A stretch of 20,000 nt of DNA from Stramonita haemastoma (GCA_030674155.1 CM060326.1:25839457-25859456); one strand, 5' to 3'; shown: positions 1 through 9,980, numbered from the stretch's first letter. Notes: generated by a model not told the origin, from the letters alone. Numbers and translations: made by a program.

Positions 1-124
1 GCAGTAGCAGTACGCAGCAGCGGCACTAGTAGTAGTTAAGCAGCTGAAGTAATGGTTTTGCAGTAGTAGTTTTTGTAGTAGGTTTTTGGAGTAGTAGTAG
101 TAGTAGTAGTTAGTAGTAGTAGTA

Positions 125-156
<32 letters not shown>

Positions 157-259
157 ATAGTAGTAGTAGTAGTAGAGGAGGAGTAGTTGTAGTAGGAGTA
201 GTAGGAGTAGGAGGAGGGGAGAGCAGCAGCAGCAGCAGCAGCAGAGAATAGGAGTTAGA

Positions 260-306
<47 letters not shown>

Positions 307-379
307 TAGTAGTAGTAGTAGTAGTAGTAGTGTTGTTGTTGTATTAGTAGTAGAGTAGGAGGAGGAGGAGGAGGAGGAG

Positions 380-414
<35 letters not shown>

Positions 415-426
415 AATAGGAGTAGT

Positions 427-499
<73 letters not shown>

Positions 500-520
500 T
501 CGTAGTAGTAGTAGTAGTTG
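1..520. repeat. AGT/AGC/AGG trinucleotide array
   Basis: Long impure AGT (TAG) triplet array with blocks of AGC and AGG and a short GTT stretch. It has a higher-order structure: a GGA-rich segment, then GAGAGCAGC and an AGC run, then an AATAGGAGT interruption, occurs near 219-262 and again near 379-427, about 160 bp apart. The array runs off the left edge of the window. No coding potential. Confidence 0.95.
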
Positions 521-1690
521 CTTTTGTGGCTGGTGTTGTTCTGAACCGGAAAAAACAAAGTTGGTTAAAAATAATAATTACTTGTCAAAAGAATAAAGAT
601 ATAAAAGTAAAAGTAAAAAGGGCTGGCACGGGCATTTAGAGATATTGAGACAAGTAGTCAAGAATAAACTTTTTTTTTTATTAAAAATAATTCAACTTAA
701 AACCATGTGGACCTTCTGTTTTATCAGAAAGTTGAATATAGATTTGCAAAGTGTGTAGACAATCTGATATTGCTATGATGATATTGCTCCCAATTAGTTA
801 TTTTGCATTGAATTAAAAGCAAACAACAACTAATACAGAGACTAAGAGAGTGCACTTATACACATTGCCACCAAAAACAAGAACATTGTGAAGGGTGTAA
901 GTGAACTGATGATAGAGTCTGTACTCTTCTGTCTAAGAAGTTTTAGGTTTTTGTTATAAATCCTGATTAACACTTTCTGTTATCAGGTATATTTACTATG
1001 CGTGTTAGGTTCGGTGCTTAGGCATTATTTTGATAATAGGATTCCCAAAACATTGAAGACTGTTTCTAGGTAGCTCCTGGGAAAATGATTTACTTTATTA
1101 GGAACATAAATTACCATTATGATAAGCACAGAGAGGCTTTAATAGACTTGCTCTGTGCCTACGCGTTTTTCGAGGGTTGGTATGAATGACGTATGTAAAA
1201 AAACAAACAACCCACAAACAGGAAAAACAGCAACAAACACTGAATATATATTTCCAATGACAATAACTTCAAATGTTAAACAAATACTACAAATGCATAA
1301 ATGTACGCAAAAGCAGACCCATGAAGGTATTCAGATACAACAGTAAAAAGACGATGACGGAAAGACATGGGGGAAATCTTTTTTTTATCCAACTACTAGC
1401 GACCAGCACTTTTATCTGGAATTAGTGGCTGAATATCCACCAACCAATTCCATTAGAGACATCCGCTCACCTTTTGCCACTTTACCTCTTTTTTCCCCTC
1501 TCACTTTGGTGCCAGAAGTTGCTTTCTTAACGCAGGGTACTCTTTTGGGAAGTGGAAAAAAGAAAAGTAGCGGAACGAGTGTGTGGGTTACTTTTAGCTT
1601 TTAGACAATGGTACAAGAGAATCGATAGCAACAAAAAACAGCTCCAGGAAACTCTGAAATGCGGCTGACTACAGATGTGCTCAAAAAACC
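521..1690. other. non-coding AT-rich stretch
   Basis: No credible gene. The longest open frame (about 63 codons from 1155) is rich in Asn, Thr and Lys, has no recognisable motif and fits AT-rich chance sequence. No microsatellite other than short A/T runs is present. I see no promoter, splice or repeat signal I can support. Confidence 0.7.
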
Positions 1691-1696
1691 CAGAAA

Positions 1697-1755
1697 GGTG
1701 GACAAGGGGTTAGGTACTCACCTATTAAGTGAGGCTTTGTGAGTTCAATCCCCAT
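1697..1755 (+). pseudogene. tRNA-like relic, possible SINE head
   Basis: The sequence can form tRNA-like arms. A perfect 5-bp anticodon-type stem (CTCAC 1717-1721 with GTGAG 1729-1733) closes a 7-nt loop CTATTAA that has T in the position-33 slot. A T-type arm follows (1739-1755): stem GTGAG/CCCAT with one mismatch and one G-T pair, loop TTCAATC. GTTCAATCC (1743-1751) fits the pol III B-box pattern GWTCRANNC. The D-arm region 1700-1716 (GGTGGACAAGGGGTTAGG) resembles a decayed Ser/Leu-type A-box arm, but no acceptor stem closes. I infer a degenerate tRNA-derived SINE head rather than a working tRNA. Confidence 0.4.
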
Positions 1756-1765
1756 ATGACCATGA

Positions 1766-2160
1766 AGCGTTCTTAAATCTACTAAATGATGAAACGTGGC
1801 TTGATTGTTAATATTCTTATCAGTTCAACACGGTGATAGTACATTGGATTGAATGAAAAACAGTGCTCCTCTCTTTAATTCTATTTTTGTTTTATATTTT
1901 CTAGTTTTTACTCGTTACTTTCGATGACAACGGAATAAGCACGTATGTGTTTTGCTTCTAACCCTCATTCACATACGGTTTTGTAAGTCTTGCCGGTACA
2001 CACTGGACTATTGAGAGAAAAGGCGGACAAAGTTTTAACGTATGTGCACAAGATGTTCTGCGTATGTTCACACACATGAACTTGGTTTATAATCTCATCC
2101 AAAGGACTTTTGGGGGATGGAGTCGGCACTGATGTTAACTCCGTGGATGAAAACCCCTTG
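1766..2160. other. non-coding stretch
   Basis: Unique-looking sequence between the tRNA-like relic and the GA/GACA array. No gene, RNA or repeat is seen. Confidence 0.65.
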
Positions 2161-2163
2161 AAT

Positions 2164-2424
<261 letters not shown>

Positions 2425-4020
2425 ATTTGCAAAGTAACCGACGATTGCAAAAAACAAATACACATAGTGCTATGGATATGCTACATTACTGCTCTAATAA
2501 CTGACAATTCCTCTTATCATTAATTGTTTTCTTTCTCCCCTCGCTCTATGTGGTTCGGCATTTTCCTTTGTGTATGGCCAGTGGTCCTTTTGTGACGCAA
2601 TTATTCAGTTTCCCTCCGTGTATATTTATGTTTGCCAGTTATGTATCAGTCACTCTGTTGGATGGTTCAATTCTCACGCTCGGCTAACAGTTACTTGAAA
2701 GAACAACAGTGACTTACTTCAGACATTGTAATTCATAGATAATGTCACTTTAAATTGCTTTGTTGACATGAACAGGTTCCTTACTATGTATTGGTTAAAA
2801 GCAGTAGTTTATTCCACCACGGGGATGCCAGGGACCCTGTCAGTATAAGAACCCACCTTATAGAAATTCTGTGTGAATTCCCCCTTTATATCCATCACTT
2901 TGTTTCTACCTTCCTTTGTTCTACGCCGCCTCTCTTTGCTACTGCGTTGTCATTTTTTTCCCGTTACCTGTTTGTTATCTACGTTCTGCCTTCCTGGTCC
3001 ATCTTCCTGCCTTTGTTTTCCAGAGAGCATAGAAAAGTAAAAAGAAATCTTACCCACGCAGAAGTCGGCGCAACGCGTTTTCGCTTTTCAATATGACAGA
3101 CAACAAATGTTGTTCTCTGAAAGTTCGACGAAGAACAAGAAATAACTTTTTTAACTAAAAAGAAAAAGAAAAAACACCCACATAATCCACACAAATCTAT
3201 TAGGAGAAGCAGCAAACTAATGGCTTTTCTGTATGCTCCAACACATATCTATTCTGGAAATGATGCTAGAGACTCGGAAGCCTTTTTCACATGGTAAAGA
3301 AACACGTGAAACAAGAAGAAGTAAAGAGACAAATGATAAAAAAACATCGCCACTTTCTAAAAACAGAAACTGTGACAGGACGATGGCCTTGGAATCTTGA
3401 TTTTGTATTTCGTGTTTGCCTGTTCAAAACAAATAGCATCAACGTATACTGTTTTGTTTTGTTTTTACCTACTTTATTGTTGTTACATATTTATCTTACA
3501 TATTTGACCATCCTAAGTTCGTTTATACTCTTTATCTTCATTTTCTAACTTTCACAAAGGGTCTGATCAAGATACTTTCTTAAAGCTGGTTATTTCTTCC
3601 TCGTGGTAACAAACTGGCTTGAAAGGTAACCGTTTTTAACCTTTAGACCGTGAGGATAGTGGCTAAGTCAGGTTTTACAAATTTTTGACTTTCCAAATGT
3701 GAGCTTACGGTAACCTTTCTATTGCAGTGAAATTTATGACAGCAAATGTCATTAACCTTTCCAAGGTTCCTCCATCCGCCATGTTGCTGCTTACAGATCA
3801 GGTGACTTTCCAACCACCTTTGATTTTCCTAACGCACTCGTACACTAGTGACGTAGCTGACAGCGCTGTGCCACAGTTTCCTAAGTAATTAAAAGGAAAG
3901 AAAAAAGAGGAGACTTCTTGCGGATTACACTAACACCAGAAAAAGAAAGACGCAAGATTTTGCAGGCTACAACAGTAAAAAACAAAAATACAATTTTATA
4001 ACCAACCAAAAACAGACCAC
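2425..4020. other. non-coding stretch
   Basis: Roughly 1.6 kb of AT-rich, mostly unique sequence. Open frames such as 2791-3096 and 3291-3548 show no motif, no conserved composition and no partner exons I can recognise. The box TGGCTAAGTCAGG at 3654-3666 resembles a pol III A box but has no B box downstream. No other feature can be supported. Confidence 0.6.
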
Positions 4021-4022
4021 AA

Positions 4023-4187
4023 GCGCGCGCGCGCGGCTGCGCGTGTGTGTGTGTGTGTGTAGTGCTGTGGGTGATGTGTGTGTTGTTTGTGTAGTAGTAC
4101 TGCGCGTGATGCACGCATAGTATATATATATATATATACTATCTATCTATCTACTATACTATTATTATTATATATATATTAATAGAT

Positions 4188-4231
<44 letters not shown>

Positions 4232-4262
4232 TGATAGATATGTATATAGTATATAGATAGTT
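4023..4262. repeat. CG/GT, TA and CTAT-to-GATA strand-switching microsatellites
   Basis: A short alternating GC run (4023-4036) leads into (GT)n (4041-4060). Then come (TA)n near 4121-4137, CTAT units 4138-4152, TTA/TA sequence, and GATA units 4180-4230 with a decayed continuation to about 4262. CTAT and GATA are reverse complements, so the two blocks can fold into a long hairpin around the TA-rich centre. Confidence 0.9.
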
Positions 4263-4464
4263 ATAGATTAGATATATCGAAAGTAAAACAACCAGCATAT
4301 ATATGGTTCCCCATTATTTCGGCTTTTTCCTTCCTCAGGGGGTGTTTATTGCGATGACGTGATGGTATGACATCAATTTTGATTACACGTCATTGTAAAC
4401 TTTGTTTTGATATTTTTTACAACCTTTGTTTTGATAATTTTCCTTAAAAGTCATACTGAAACAT
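4263..4464. other. spacer without a gene
   Basis: Non-coding. It contains a local direct repeat CTTTGTTTTGATA (near 4398 and 4424). Nothing else is supported. Confidence 0.6.
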
Positions 4465-4465
4465 C

Positions 4466-4496
<31 letters not shown>

Positions 4497-4634
4497 GGGG
4501 AGGAGAGAGAGAGAGAGAGGAGCTTACATTAAACAATCAAGGTCAAATCATACACTACAAGTTCACACACACGCACACACATACGCGAGCGCGCGCATGC
4601 ACACACACATACACACACACACACACACTGACGT
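4466..4634. repeat. (GA)n and (CA)n microsatellites
   Basis: An impure GA tract (4466-4520) and an impure CA tract with CG-rich interruptions (4565-4629). The CA tract lies at the left of the first duplication unit and has a counterpart before the second unit at 5879. Confidence 0.9.
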
Positions 4635-4658
4635 ACGCACATACGCATGCACACAGAT

Positions 4659-4765
4659 GGAACAGATGACAATATTTACACAACTGCATACACACGGGGA
4701 CTGGATGAAAAAAACACATGAGTGCTTATCCCATTATCCTCGATATAAAAGAATAATAAATTAAA
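4659..4765 (+). mobile_element. remnant LINE 3' end D
   Basis: Carries the two-stem 3' motif seen at the better-preserved LINE ends at 14725 and 18659. Outer stem CGGGGA (4695-4700) pairs with TCCTCG (4737-4742). The inner hairpin AAACAC/GTGCTT (4712-4727) has a 4-nt loop and one mismatch. GATATAAAAG and an A/T-rich tail follow. There is no upstream coding sequence, so this is a severely 5'-truncated or decayed copy. It predates the local duplication because its twin lies in the second unit. Confidence 0.65.
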
Positions 4766-4852
4766 AAAAGCACGCACACACACATGCACAATCATGCACA
4801 CCCATGCATACACCCAGACACACAAGTGGAAGTACACAAACACGCGCACTCA

Positions 4853-4857
4853 CGCAT

Positions 4858-4888
<31 letters not shown>

Positions 4889-4915
4889 ATATATATGATA
4901 TATTATATTTATATA

Positions 4916-4979
<64 letters not shown>
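4853..4979. repeat. (TA)n-(GT)n microsatellite
   Basis: Alternating TA with small interruptions (about 4857-4916), then a near-pure GT tract (4919-4978). It lies inside the extra sequence of the left duplication unit and has no counterpart at this position in the right unit. Confidence 0.95.
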
Positions 4980-4980
<1 letters not shown>

Positions 4981-5877
4981 CTGCATGCCAGTCTGCTTGA
5001 AAACAAATCACGTTTTCTGATATATATCTACACTTCAAGATGAATATCCCTGAAAGTAATAAGCATATGTGAACAAAGATAAATATCAAGAAGAGTGGCT
5101 CAGAGAAACAAAGACAGTCTGAACAAAAAATATTGTTTTTGTAATTTTGTACATTATTATCTCTTATAATTATGGTTATCACTTCTGGTGTATTTGCATT
5201 CAGATGAATTACTCGTAAGTCTTATGTAGTAACTAGACAGACATACTATCAGAAAATAGGAGGAGGAAAGACAAGTAAACAGAAAGATAATTGCAAACAG
5301 ATTGACTGACTGACAGTCAGGAAGCAGGTAAAAAGGCAGACACAGAGAGCTACTTAGACACAGACAGACCTACACATACAGACGCACAAACAAAAAGTGA
5401 TGTAGACGGCTACGCAGCCAAGCAGACTATCACAGACTATAGGGTAGGGTGTCAAAAACCAGTAACCTCAATTGAAACCTGAGTTAAGCTACCAACAAAA
5501 TAGTAGCGTGGAACAATACTGATTCAATTAGAGACCTTTACACAGCACCTGCTCCTCTCCTCTTGTTTTTACTGAACTGTCTGCAGCCAGACACTTCTTG
5601 AAACAGATCGGTATATTGGAATTGGAGCAAACTTCAAAACACAAACGGTGAGAAAAGTAAAATGGATTAGCCGTCACATGAAATGATAAAAACAAAAGGC
5701 AGCAGAAACAACAACAGCAAAAACAATAAACAAACAACAAAACTAAGAGACAGATAAAAGGTGGATGTCAGTTTCGGGCTACTTGTCAGCTTACAAACAG
5801 AGAATGCTGCACACTTGCTGCTGCCATATGTGTATGTAGGAACGCAAAACACATACACTACATTACACATCACACAA

Positions 5878-5878
<1 letters not shown>

Positions 5879-5924
<46 letters not shown>

Positions 5925-5965
5925 AACCCATCACACACACACATCATTCATCACACACACAAACC
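5879..5965. repeat. (CA)n microsatellite
   Basis: Near-pure CA from 5879 to about 5923, then impure CA to 5965. It precedes the second duplication unit as the CA tract at 4565 precedes the first. Confidence 0.95.
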
Positions 5966-6460
5966 CACACACATGGGAAACAGATGACATTTACAAACTA
6001 CATACACAGTACACGGGGACTGGATGTAAAAAGCACGTGAGTGATTATTCTATCATACTTGATATAAAAGAAAAAATAAACAAAATTTGTATTTAACCCC
6101 CCCCCCCCCCCCACAACACCCACCCACGTACATGCACAAACACACAGACACGCGCATTCGAGCGACAGACAAACAAGCTGTCATTAGGCAGCCAAACAGA
6201 CAGTCTGGATGCAAATTAAGGAAGCAAATCTGAAAGAAACATTGGAACTCTAACTTAATTATCAAAAACAGTAGTGCACCCAAAACTCTGATACAATAAG
6301 AGACCTTCAAAAGCCACCTGCTAACCCTCTCTTCATTTCTATTTACCATCTAAAACTAAGATTGCCTTGAAATATTATAATGATCACTATTCTGAAAACG
6401 GAACAAATTACAAACAGTAAATCAGGCTGAAGAATGCTGCACAGAGCCTGACTTGTGAGG
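5960..6460 (+). repeat. duplication unit E (right copy)
   Basis: Right member of the diverged tandem duplication with 4640-5835, sharing at least six ordered anchors. It is more compact, lacking the TA/GT insertion and about 140 bp between CTTGAAA and GAATGCTGCAC. It contains a 16-nt C homopolymer at 6097-6112 directly after the LINE remnant tail. Non-coding. Confidence 0.7.
5993..6090 (+). mobile_element. remnant LINE 3' end E
   Basis: Degenerate copy of the two-stem LINE 3' motif: CGGGGA (6014-6019), CTGGATGTAAA, then the hairpin AAGCAC/GTGATT (6031-6046, one mismatch). The outer-stem partner has decayed to TACTTG (6056-6061). GATATAAAAG and an AATAAA-containing A-rich tail follow. Sequence on both sides matches the copy at 4659-4765, so it arose by segmental duplication and not as an independent insertion. 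Confidence 0.65.
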
Positions 6461-6493
6461 TGCTTAATGGCAGCACAACACAGTATAATAATG

Positions 6494-6495
<2 letters not shown>

Positions 6496-6530
<35 letters not shown>

Positions 6531-6710
6531 GTAGAGAGAAGAATATAGAGTAAGAGTAGAGAAGAGTAGAGAGTAGAGGAGAGGATAGAGAGAGAGAGAA
6601 GAGAGAGAGAGAAGAGAGATAGAAGAGATAGATAGAAGATAGATAATAGATAGATACATAGATAGATGATACATAGATAGATGGATACATAGATAGATAG
6701 ATAGATAGAG
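6496..6710 (-). repeat. TA / GA / GATA array, tail of the RTE-like element
   Basis: On the plus strand: TA alternation (6496-6525), impure AGAG/GAGA (6530-6625), then GATA with GATACATA variants (6626-6708). On the minus strand the CTAT repeat starts directly after the last recognisable codons of the RTE-like reading frame, as expected for a short-tandem-repeat 3' tail of an RTE-type LINE. The GA and TA portions may be later additions. Confidence 0.75.
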
Positions 6711-7475
6711 ATCCCTTCGTCTGGCGACCGTGGGGACACCCCTAAAGACTTGACAACCAGTTCCCACCATTCCTCTCTCTGCTCTGCCTTTCTCAAGGTT
6801 TTGTTGTGTTCTGGGCCTGTCCATTCGCTGTTATTGTCTCTTTTTTGGTCTGCCTCGTTTTTCGTCTTCCCTGGACATTGCCTTGCAGTATATTTTTGCT
6901 AGCCCTTTTGATCTTGTGACATGCCCGTACCATTTAAGTTTACGCTTCTTTACGATTGATAGAAGATTTTTCGTAGGGACCAATGATTTGCTGGATTCTG
7001 TTATGCACATCTTCGTTGCTTATGTGGTCTCTGTAGGAGATGCCAAGGAGTCTCGGGAAGGCATCTCATCTCTACTGCCTGTACTCTTCTCTCCAAATTT
7101 GCAGTCAGGGTCCATGATTCACAGGCATACAGGAATGTGGATATGACAAGGGAGCGCATTAGTCTGATCTTGGAGTTGAGTGAGATATTTTTATCTTTCC
7201 AGATAGTGTTCAGTTTTGACAGTGCTGTTATTGTCTGTGCAATCCTGCATACTACCTCTGGCTTGGACCCCTCGTCTGATACAACGGTTCCCAAGTAAAT
7301 AAAGCTTGAACTGTTTCCAGCTTCTGGTCATTGACCCTGATATCAGTGCTGTTGCCCTTGATGTTATTGGTCATCAGTTTGGTCTTCTCTGCACCGACTT
7401 CATGCCGTATGTTTTAGAGGCCTTGTTCAGGAGTTCTGTTAATCTGGAAAGCTCCTGTTCTGATCCTGCTAGACC
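6711..7475 (-). pseudogene. RTE-like LINE, 3' part (thumb/C-terminal region), decayed
   Basis: Minus-strand translation in several frames gives, in order: GLAGSEQELSRLTELLNKAS (7475-7415), EKTKLMTNN, VNDQKLET, YLGTVVSDEGSKPEV, NISLNSKIRLMRSL and FLYACESWTL, ISYRDHISNEDV, KKRKLKWYGHVTRS (about 6950-6905), and WWELVVKSLGVSPRSPDEG (to 6712). From memory this order is the region downstream of the FADD box in an RTE-like endonuclease/reverse-transcriptase LINE common in invertebrates. The clade name is inferred. At least four frameshifts and the missing catalytic core make it non-functional. It ends in a CTAT-repeat tail and abuts an inverted piece of the same family at 7472. Confidence 0.8.
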
Positions 7476-7966
7476 TGTATAACTACAAAACCACAGGAGA
7501 TCCAGAAGTCCTCCGTGTGCCCACAAGCATAGATACAGACAGCCACCCTGTCCTCCGAGAAGAAGTGGAAACAGCAGTCAGACCGCTGAAAAGGGGGAAA
7601 TCAGCAGGGGCTGACAACATTCCTGCTGAGTTGGCTCAAGCTGGAGGGAAAGCCATGATTGAGGTTCTACTTAAAATTTGCAACAACGGTCTGGCAGAAG
7701 GGAAAATGGCCAACACCATGGACACAATCACTCATCTCACCCTCCCTAAGAAAGGAAATCTTCAGCAGTGCCAGAATTACCGTACAATCAGCCTTATATG
7801 CCACCCAAGCAAGGTCATGTTGAGGATTATATTGAACAGACTGAAGCCACAAGCAGAAACTATCATTGCTGAGGAAAAGCAGGTTTCAGAGCAGGGTGTA
7901 GCACATCTGAACAGATATTCAAACTCAGAATACTCTGTGAGCGGTACCTTCAACACCACTAAGACC
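7472..7966 (+). pseudogene. RTE-like LINE, RT N-terminal part, inverted
   Basis: Plus-strand translation begins DLYNYKTTGDPEVLRVPT at 7472. It continues through LREEVETAVRPLKRGKSAGA, NIPAELAQAGGKAM, a short decayed stretch, then PKKGNLQQCQNYRTISLI and HPSKVMLRIILNRLKPQAE, which are the first reverse-transcriptase motifs of the RTE-like family. A frameshift near 7871 moves the GFRAG segment to another frame, an in-frame stop follows near 7961, and family resemblance ends there. The AFD and FADD catalytic blocks are absent. Orientation is opposite to the adjoining 3' part (6711-7475), and the junction shares GACC (7472-7475). I read this as the inverted upstream segment of the same insertion. 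Confidence 0.8.
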
Positions 7967-8222
7967 TATTACCAGCGTTAAATCTTAAAGACAACGTACT
8001 GGAAGGCAGTAAAAATTATATGAGAGATATGTCTGTTGTTATAAAAAGCTTTTACTTTGTTGTTTCAGCGTACCTTTCTTCTTTTTTTTCTTTTTTTTTA
8101 CATGTTCTTTGTATTATCATTTCCATGAAAATAAAACATGAGGATAGCGATTTATCATGAATTGTTCTCATGCTCAACGTAATTAGTTAGGAAATGCCAA
8201 AGACTAGAAAAGTGAAAGGAAG

Positions 8223-8223
<1 letters not shown>
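7967..8223. other. spacer without a gene
   Basis: AT-rich non-coding sequence with a T-rich stretch at 8078-8099. It is presumably the pre-insertion target flank of the RTE-like element. I could not identify a convincing target-site duplication. Confidence 0.6.
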
Positions 8224-8590
<367 letters not shown>

Positions 8591-8592
<2 letters not shown>

Positions 8593-9059
8593 CTTACAGG
8601 AACTGGACGAACTGAATGTCAAAGTTATTCGGATGAGACTATAAACCGAGGCCCCGTGTGTGAACGCACGCAGAACATCTTGTGCACATGTTAAAACCCC
8701 GTTCCGCCTTTCGGAAGAGCAGGCCATCGTGTGCTGGTAGGAGTGGATGACAAAATTATCCAAAAAAAACCCCAGCATGCACACAGGTGTCGTGTTCAGA
8801 CATCATCCGTGAGGAAAAATCGGGAAGTTGGAGTCCCAGGGCGGTTTGGGGCTGTATATGGCAACGTTCTGGTGGCTCCTGCAACGGTACTGGGACCATT
8901 CGTATCGGTCATTGCCTTTCCAATGGATCATTCCAGTGGCATGGAGAGGGGGGGGAGTCTGCTGCATGGGTAACAGCTTGCCCTCCTTACTTACTTACCC
9001 AGGCTTTGCCCTCTAAAGACAAGAGCGCAACTCCATCGTCTTCCGCGACTGATCGGTGC

Positions 9060-9137
<78 letters not shown>

Positions 9138-9161
9138 ACTTACTACTACTACTTACAGGAA
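8591..9161 (+). mobile_element. retroposon-like block with (TAC)n tail and flanking direct repeats
   Basis: A block of more balanced base composition than its surroundings (8603-9060) runs into a TAC-repeat tail (9060-9149). It is bracketed by the perfect 12-bp direct repeat TACTTACAGGAA at 8591-8602 and 9150-9161. A short body, a simple-repeat 3' tail and flanking direct repeats are the hallmarks of a SINE or short non-autonomous retroposon. The CGGATGAGAC...AACCGAGG words near 8630-8653 resemble a dispersed gastropod repeat as I remember it. I see no clear pol III A/B boxes and no credible protein. The second direct repeat abuts TAC units, so a few of its bases could belong to the tail. Confidence 0.5.
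9060..9149. repeat. (TAC)n microsatellite
   Basis: Near-pure TAC triplets with two small slips (near 9103 and 9136). It forms the apparent tail of the preceding block. Confidence 0.95.
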
Positions 9162-9343
9162 GCATTTAAGATAAGAAATACAGTGTGAACATGAGTAGGA
9201 AATGATTTGCTTGTTTCTTTGACTTCATTTCTTTCATGTTCAATGTTATTACATTTCAGTATGTTGATTCTCCTCCCTCCTCCAAACTCCATATTTTGTG
9301 GCGCTAATGCCAATGTACATATCAAACGCGTTCAGACTTCAGA

Positions 9344-9347
<4 letters not shown>
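9162..9347. other. spacer without a gene
   Basis: Unremarkable non-coding sequence between the TAC-tailed block and the TC tract. Confidence 0.6.
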
Positions 9348-9427
<80 letters not shown>

Positions 9428-9429
9428 CT

Positions 9430-9489
<60 letters not shown>

Positions 9490-9490
9490 C
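9348..9490. repeat. (TC)n-(TTTC)n microsatellite
   Basis: TC dinucleotides with a few CTCC slips (9348-9467) change to TTTC units (9468-9490). It is the 5' flank of LINE element 1, whose 3' side also meets a TC tract at 13060. Confidence 0.95.
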
Positions 9491-9512
9491 CAGCTTCTGG
9501 TCATTGACCCTG
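9487..9512 (-). mobile_element. 26-bp scrap of the RTE-like element
   Basis: These 26 bases are identical to 7314-7339 inside the minus-strand RTE-like pseudogene (the codons for VNDQKLE), in the same orientation. Flanking bases do not match. The first four bases could belong to the TTTC repeat, leaving 22 diagnostic bases. It marks either a tiny relic of another RTE-like copy or sequence captured during insertion of the neighbouring LINE. Confidence 0.6.
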
Positions 9513-9980
9513 CCTTATTATTATTTTTTTATGGTTTTGATGGTCTGTTGATTTGTTTGATTTGTTTTTTGATTTTTTGATCTGATTTTGTTTTGATTTG
9601 TTTGTTTTGATTTGTTTGATTTGATTTGTTTTTTGATTTGTTTTTTATTTGTTTTTCTGAAGAAGCCTGACAGTTATTTTAACTGAATTACTACATTATT
9701 GTGTGTTAAATGTAAAGTTATTTGATTTTACTCCGTAACCCATTTCATTTGTTCTTCTGAAGAAGGCTAACAGTTATCTTGACTGAGTTATTATTATTGT
9801 GTGTTATACGCAAAGTGATTTTATTTCTACTCTTTAATTCATTTCATCCCCTACCCCCAATCAAGTACTTATACTCCCCCCCCTTATTAGTAAACTTTCA
9901 ACATATTTTCATTTTCCACATTCACCAAAAAAGGCAAATTTACAACACATTATTAATTCTCACCAAAGTACCTATAGCAG
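9513..9980 (+). mobile_element. 5' region of LINE element 1, with 100-bp tandem repeat
   Basis: Precedes the endonuclease start codon. It begins with degenerate TTTGAT/TTTG sequence (about 9530-9655), then has two copies of a 100-bp unit starting TCTGAAGAAG at 9656 and 9756. Both units continue with CAGTTAT, ACTGA, ATTATTGTGTGTTA and later TTCATTT, and differ by scattered substitutions and small indels. No upstream gag-like ORF is seen. An in-frame TAG lies two codons before the ATG at 9981. I infer a 5' untranslated region, possibly promoter-bearing, but the element's exact 5' boundary is not visible. Confidence 0.55.
9656..9852 (+). repeat. two-copy 100-bp tandem repeat
   Basis: Copy 1 spans 9656-9755 and copy 2 spans 9756 to about 9852, with exact 100-bp spacing of TCTGAAGAAG. 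By eye about three quarters of positions agree. Tandem 5' monomers carry promoter activity in some LINEs (mouse L1 is the classical case). Whether that applies here is inference. Confidence 0.8.

Larger units (their letters stand above)
4640..5835 (+). repeat. duplication unit D (left copy)
   Basis: Left member of a diverged tandem duplication whose partner is 5960-6460. Collinear anchors (left/right): AACAGATGAC before the LINE stem-loop; CGGGGACTGGATG 4695/6014; GCAGCCA 5414/6188; GAGACCTT with CACCTGCT just after 5531/6300; CTTGAAA 5597/6366; GAATGCTGCAC 5802/6432. GCAGCCA to GAGACCTT is 117 versus 112 bp, and GAGACCTT to CTTGAAA is 66 bp in both. The left unit has about 550 bp more between the stem-loop and GCAGCCA, including the TA/GT microsatellite. 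No coding potential. Confidence 0.7.

Noticed and set aside
1155..1346. Small gene of 63 codons
   Set aside because: AT-rich chance frame with no motif, no regulatory context and no related sequence in the window.
3654..3700. Second tRNA-like promoter (A box TGGCTAAGTCAGG)
   Set aside because: No B box or cloverleaf arms within the next 80 bases.
9656..9800. Hammerhead ribozyme core in the 100-bp repeat (CTGAAGA fits CUGANGA)
   Set aside because: The required GAAA after a short stem II and a plausible stem III are missing in both copies.
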